A program made the translations under genes and the position numbers. Shown here in pieces: positions 63,625 through 64,000 of a stretch of 64,000 nt of DNA. The DNA comes from Mesorhizobium sophorae (GTDB lineage: Bacteria; Pseudomonadota; Alphaproteobacteria; Rhizobiales; Rhizobiaceae). The notes under the pieces are model-generated. The model searched no databases. It saw only the letters and a program-made list of their open reading frames with translations, and was not told the origin of the DNA. Within the stretch, counting starts at the first letter, position 1. Each line of letters starts with the position of its first letter. The stretch covers positions 248,001 to 312,000 of the forward strand of contig NZ_NNRI01000007.1 of assembly GCF_002270415.1 (NCBI RefSeq), read 5' to 3'.

Positions 63625-64000
63625 TCAGTGTGAAAGGATGGTTCTGGCGCGTTCGAGGTCTTGCGGCGTGTCGACGCCAAGCGGCAATGAACGCACGATC
63701 TCGGCATCGATGCGCATGCCGGCTTCCAGCGCCCGCAGCTGTTCCAGCCGTTCGCGTCGTTCGAGCGGCGACGGCTTCAGCGCGACGAAGCGCTCGAGTG
63801 CTGCTCGGCGATAGGCGTAGAGGCCGACATGGTGGTAAAGCGCGCCCTCGCCCCATGGCGCGGTGGCGCGGGTGAAATAGAGCGCCCTCAGCCTGGTGCC
63901 GGAAAGCGGCGAGCCGACGATCTTGACGACGTTGGGATTGGTCTTTTCCTCGTCGCGGACGATCTCGACGCCGAGCGTGGCGATATCCACCGCCCTGTCC
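63625..64000 (-). CDS. kdsB: 3-deoxy-manno-octulosonate cytidylyltransferase, C-terminal part
   Basis: The 3' half (~125 codons) of CMP-KDO synthetase, which activates KDO for lipid A-core synthesis; the gene begins beyond the window. Family segments are [61 protein letters not shown] and [11 protein letters not shown]. The kdsB-pheA order is common in rhizobia. Confidence 0.93.
   Translation of the reverse strand, partial: DRAVDIATLGVEIVRDEEKTNPNVVKIVGSPLSGTRLRALYFTRATAPWGEGALYHHVGLYAYRRAALERFVALKPSPLERRERLEQLRALEAGMRIDAEIVRSLPLGVDTPQDLERARTILSH

Overview
The window is high-GC chromosomal core DNA from an alphaproteobacterium of the order Hyphomicrobiales (Rhizobiales), most likely Mesorhizobium or a close relative. 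The support is the gene order (dnaN-recF; irr divergent from fabA-fabB-fabI; rimP-nusA-ylxR-infB-rbfA-truB ... rpsO-pnp; lnt-praR/phrR-metK-trmB; miaB-phoH-ybeY-corC; dnaX-ybaB ... recR; kdsB-pheA), the rhizobial type of Irr without a heme-regulatory Cys-Pro motif, and several families of small palindromic intergenic repeats typical of rhizobial chromosomes. I saw no integrase, transposase, phage gene, tRNA or CRISPR array. Both ends cut a gene (dnaN on the left, kdsB on the right).

Layout. 1-5.2 kb: end of dnaN, recF, a MoeB/ThiF-type adenylyltransferase, a GNAT acetyltransferase, a hydroxypyruvate/glyoxylate reductase, an SH3-domain secreted protein and a DUF4260 membrane protein. 5.2-8.5 kb: iron regulator irr, divergent from fabA-fabB-fabI. 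8.7-11.4 kb: a membrane GGDEF/EAL protein and an RsmC-like methyltransferase. 11.5-22.8 kb: the transcription/translation block, all on the minus strand, with corA lying between truB and rpsO. 23-27.6 kb: a 54-residue protein, trmB, metK, praR/phrR, lnt. 27.6-34.5 kb: VOC protein, corC, ybeY, phoH, miaB, an acyltransferase (possible OlsA), rimI, tsaB. 34.6-40.6 kb: an iron cluster (DUF1513, short imelysin, frameshifted di-heme cytochrome, bacterioferritin, bacterioferritin-associated ferredoxin, long imelysin) read from a region with a perfect Irr-box palindrome. 41-49 kb: a flavoprotein reductase, gabT, and an RND efflux operon with two lipoprotein adaptors. 49-56 kb: a Dpp/Opp-type ABC importer and a lytic transglycosylase, flanked by two copies of one ~160-bp palindromic repeat. 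56-64 kb: recR, a SleB-type hydrolase, ybaB, dnaX, SRP RNA, HIT protein, nudC, Dabb protein, pheA, kdsB.

How it fits together. The window encodes an iron regulator (irr) and, 35 kb away, a cluster carrying a near-ideal copy of that regulator's operator, so a regulator and a probable target are both visible. Two essential transcripts (rimP-nusA-infB and metK) each have a recognisable promoter followed within a few tens of bases by an intrinsic-terminator-like hairpin ahead of the first start codon, suggesting leader attenuation. The rpsO-pnp spacer folds into four separate hairpins, the kind of layout expected for RNase III/PNPase control. No wholly new multi-gene system is apparent; the most interesting signals are these leader structures, the iron cluster with its frameshift and overlapping divergent promoters, and a repeat element that appears to supply a start codon.
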